Source of the DNA: Nitrospirae bacterium CG2_30_53_67
Lineage (GTDB): Bacteria > CG2-30-53-67
Direction: 5' to 3'
Assembly: GCA_001873285.1 (NCBI GenBank)
Contig: MNYV01000024.1
Coordinates: 1-5,419 of the forward strand
DNA: 5,419 nt
Shown here: positions 4,914 through 5,419 of the stretch, in pieces
Layout: each line of letters begins with the position of its first letter
Position numbering within the stretch: the first letter of the stretch is position 1
The notes under the pieces: model-generated
Told to the model about the DNA's origin: nothing
The model's input: the letters and a program-made list of their open reading frames with translations, nothing else
The model's database searches: none
Position numbers and translations under genes: made by a program

Positions 4914-5419
4914 TCAAACCGTTCTCGGTTCCGCGGATCGGCCTTGCGCATAGATCGGGTTGGTCAGACCGTCGGGCTTGATCACATCTCCCTCAATCAT
5001 CACGTCCTCACCGACCTGTTCGACATGGATATGCTCAATCTGCACGGCATCCCGGATGCGTTCCACGCCCAGGTTCCCGACGGACTCCCTGCTTCCCCCT
5101 CCGCCGATGATCTTCGGCGCCACGAAGAAGACCACGCGGTCAACAATCCCGGACTTGAGCGCCGAGGCATGGACCTCGGCCCCTCCTTCGATCATGAGAC
5201 TGCTGACCTCCATCACTCCGAGGTCTTCCAGGATCTGGACGAACTCGATCCTGTGCATCCCCTTTTTCGCGACCAGGACCGTGACGTTTCGTTCCTGATA
5301 GGCCTTAATCCTCTCCCTGGCCACGTCCCCTCCTGCAAAGATGAAGGTCTTGGCAGGGGAATCATTTACAATCACCCGGGCATCGAGCGGGGTCCTCAAG
5401 TGGGTATCCAGGATGATTC
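4914..5419 (-). CDS. ribD: RibD, C-terminal reductase domain (cut by window end)
   Basis: The last 167 codons of ribD. The frame is open to the window edge (IILDTHLRTPLDARVIV), so the gene starts outside; a TTG at 5399 is internal, not a start. This is the NADPH-dependent reductase half (RibD_C fold), which converts the deaminated ribosylamino-pyrimidine to the ribitylamino form. Landmarks are LRTPLDAR, FAGGD, LGVMEVSSLMIEGGAEVHASAL with the conserved EGG, and VDRVVFFVAPKIIGGG. The zinc deaminase half, expected upstream, is not visible, so the fusion is assumed from the family. After MIEGDV there is a tail of about 22 residues (to AEPRTV) that seems longer than usual. It is the first gene of the visible rib string. 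Confidence 0.95.
   Translation of the reverse strand, partial: IILDTHLRTPLDARVIVNDSPAKTFIFAGGDVARERIKAYQERNVTVLVAKKGMHRIEFVQILEDLGVMEVSSLMIEGGAEVHASALKSGIVDRVVFFVAPKIIGGGGSRESVGNLGVERIRDAVQIEHIHVEQVGEDVMIEGDVIKPDGLTNPIYAQGRSAEPRTV

Overview
The window carries seven genes, all on the minus strand. Five are complete and two are cut by the window edges. In transcription order (high to low coordinate) they are ribD (3' part only), ribE (riboflavin synthase), ribBA (fused DHBP synthase and GTP cyclohydrolase II), ribH (lumazine synthase), nusB, a calcineurin-like metallophosphoesterase, and the first 41 codons of purB (adenylosuccinate lyase). The order ribD-ribE-ribBA-ribH-nusB is a widespread bacterial arrangement. 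Together with the protein sequence style it suggests a deltaproteobacterial (Desulfobacterota-like) or related anaerobic lineage, but this is an inference from context and no marker gene fixes it.

Pathway: RibBA supplies both precursors, from GTP and from ribulose 5-phosphate. RibD deaminates and reduces the pyrimidine. RibH condenses the ribitylamino-pyrimidine with dihydroxybutanone phosphate to give lumazine, and RibE dismutates lumazine to riboflavin. A phosphatase step is not assigned to any gene seen here. NusB is a transcription antitermination factor that often sits beside ribH. No FMN riboswitch is visible; it would lie upstream of ribD, outside the window.

The striking part is the non-coding DNA. 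The six gaps are 89, 278, 126, 274, 273 and 248 bp, together about 24% of the window, in a set of genes that is often tightly packed. Every gap holds repeat material. Four gaps (125-372, 1807-2080, 2552-2677, 3890-4167) hold members of one family built from tandem 8-bp units (CTTGACCC-like, or the complement GGGTCAAG-like). The two best copies (1845-2071 and 3917-4149) have terminal inverted repeats AGTGGGTRAAAA / TTTTCACYYACT and two inverted octamer arrays around a roughly 110-bp spacer. The other two copies are a degenerate full copy (160-372) and a one-armed copy (2576-2679). In all four, the same end of the element lies 0-23 bp past a stop codon. The other two gaps hold a different palindromic repeat (1200-1235 and 4864-4900, in opposite orientations), and the nusB-metallophosphoesterase gap also has further hairpins.

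The second point worth checking is in RibBA. The His of the GHTEA motif, a metal ligand in characterised DHBP synthases, is Gln here (residue 145), while the other catalytic motifs are intact.
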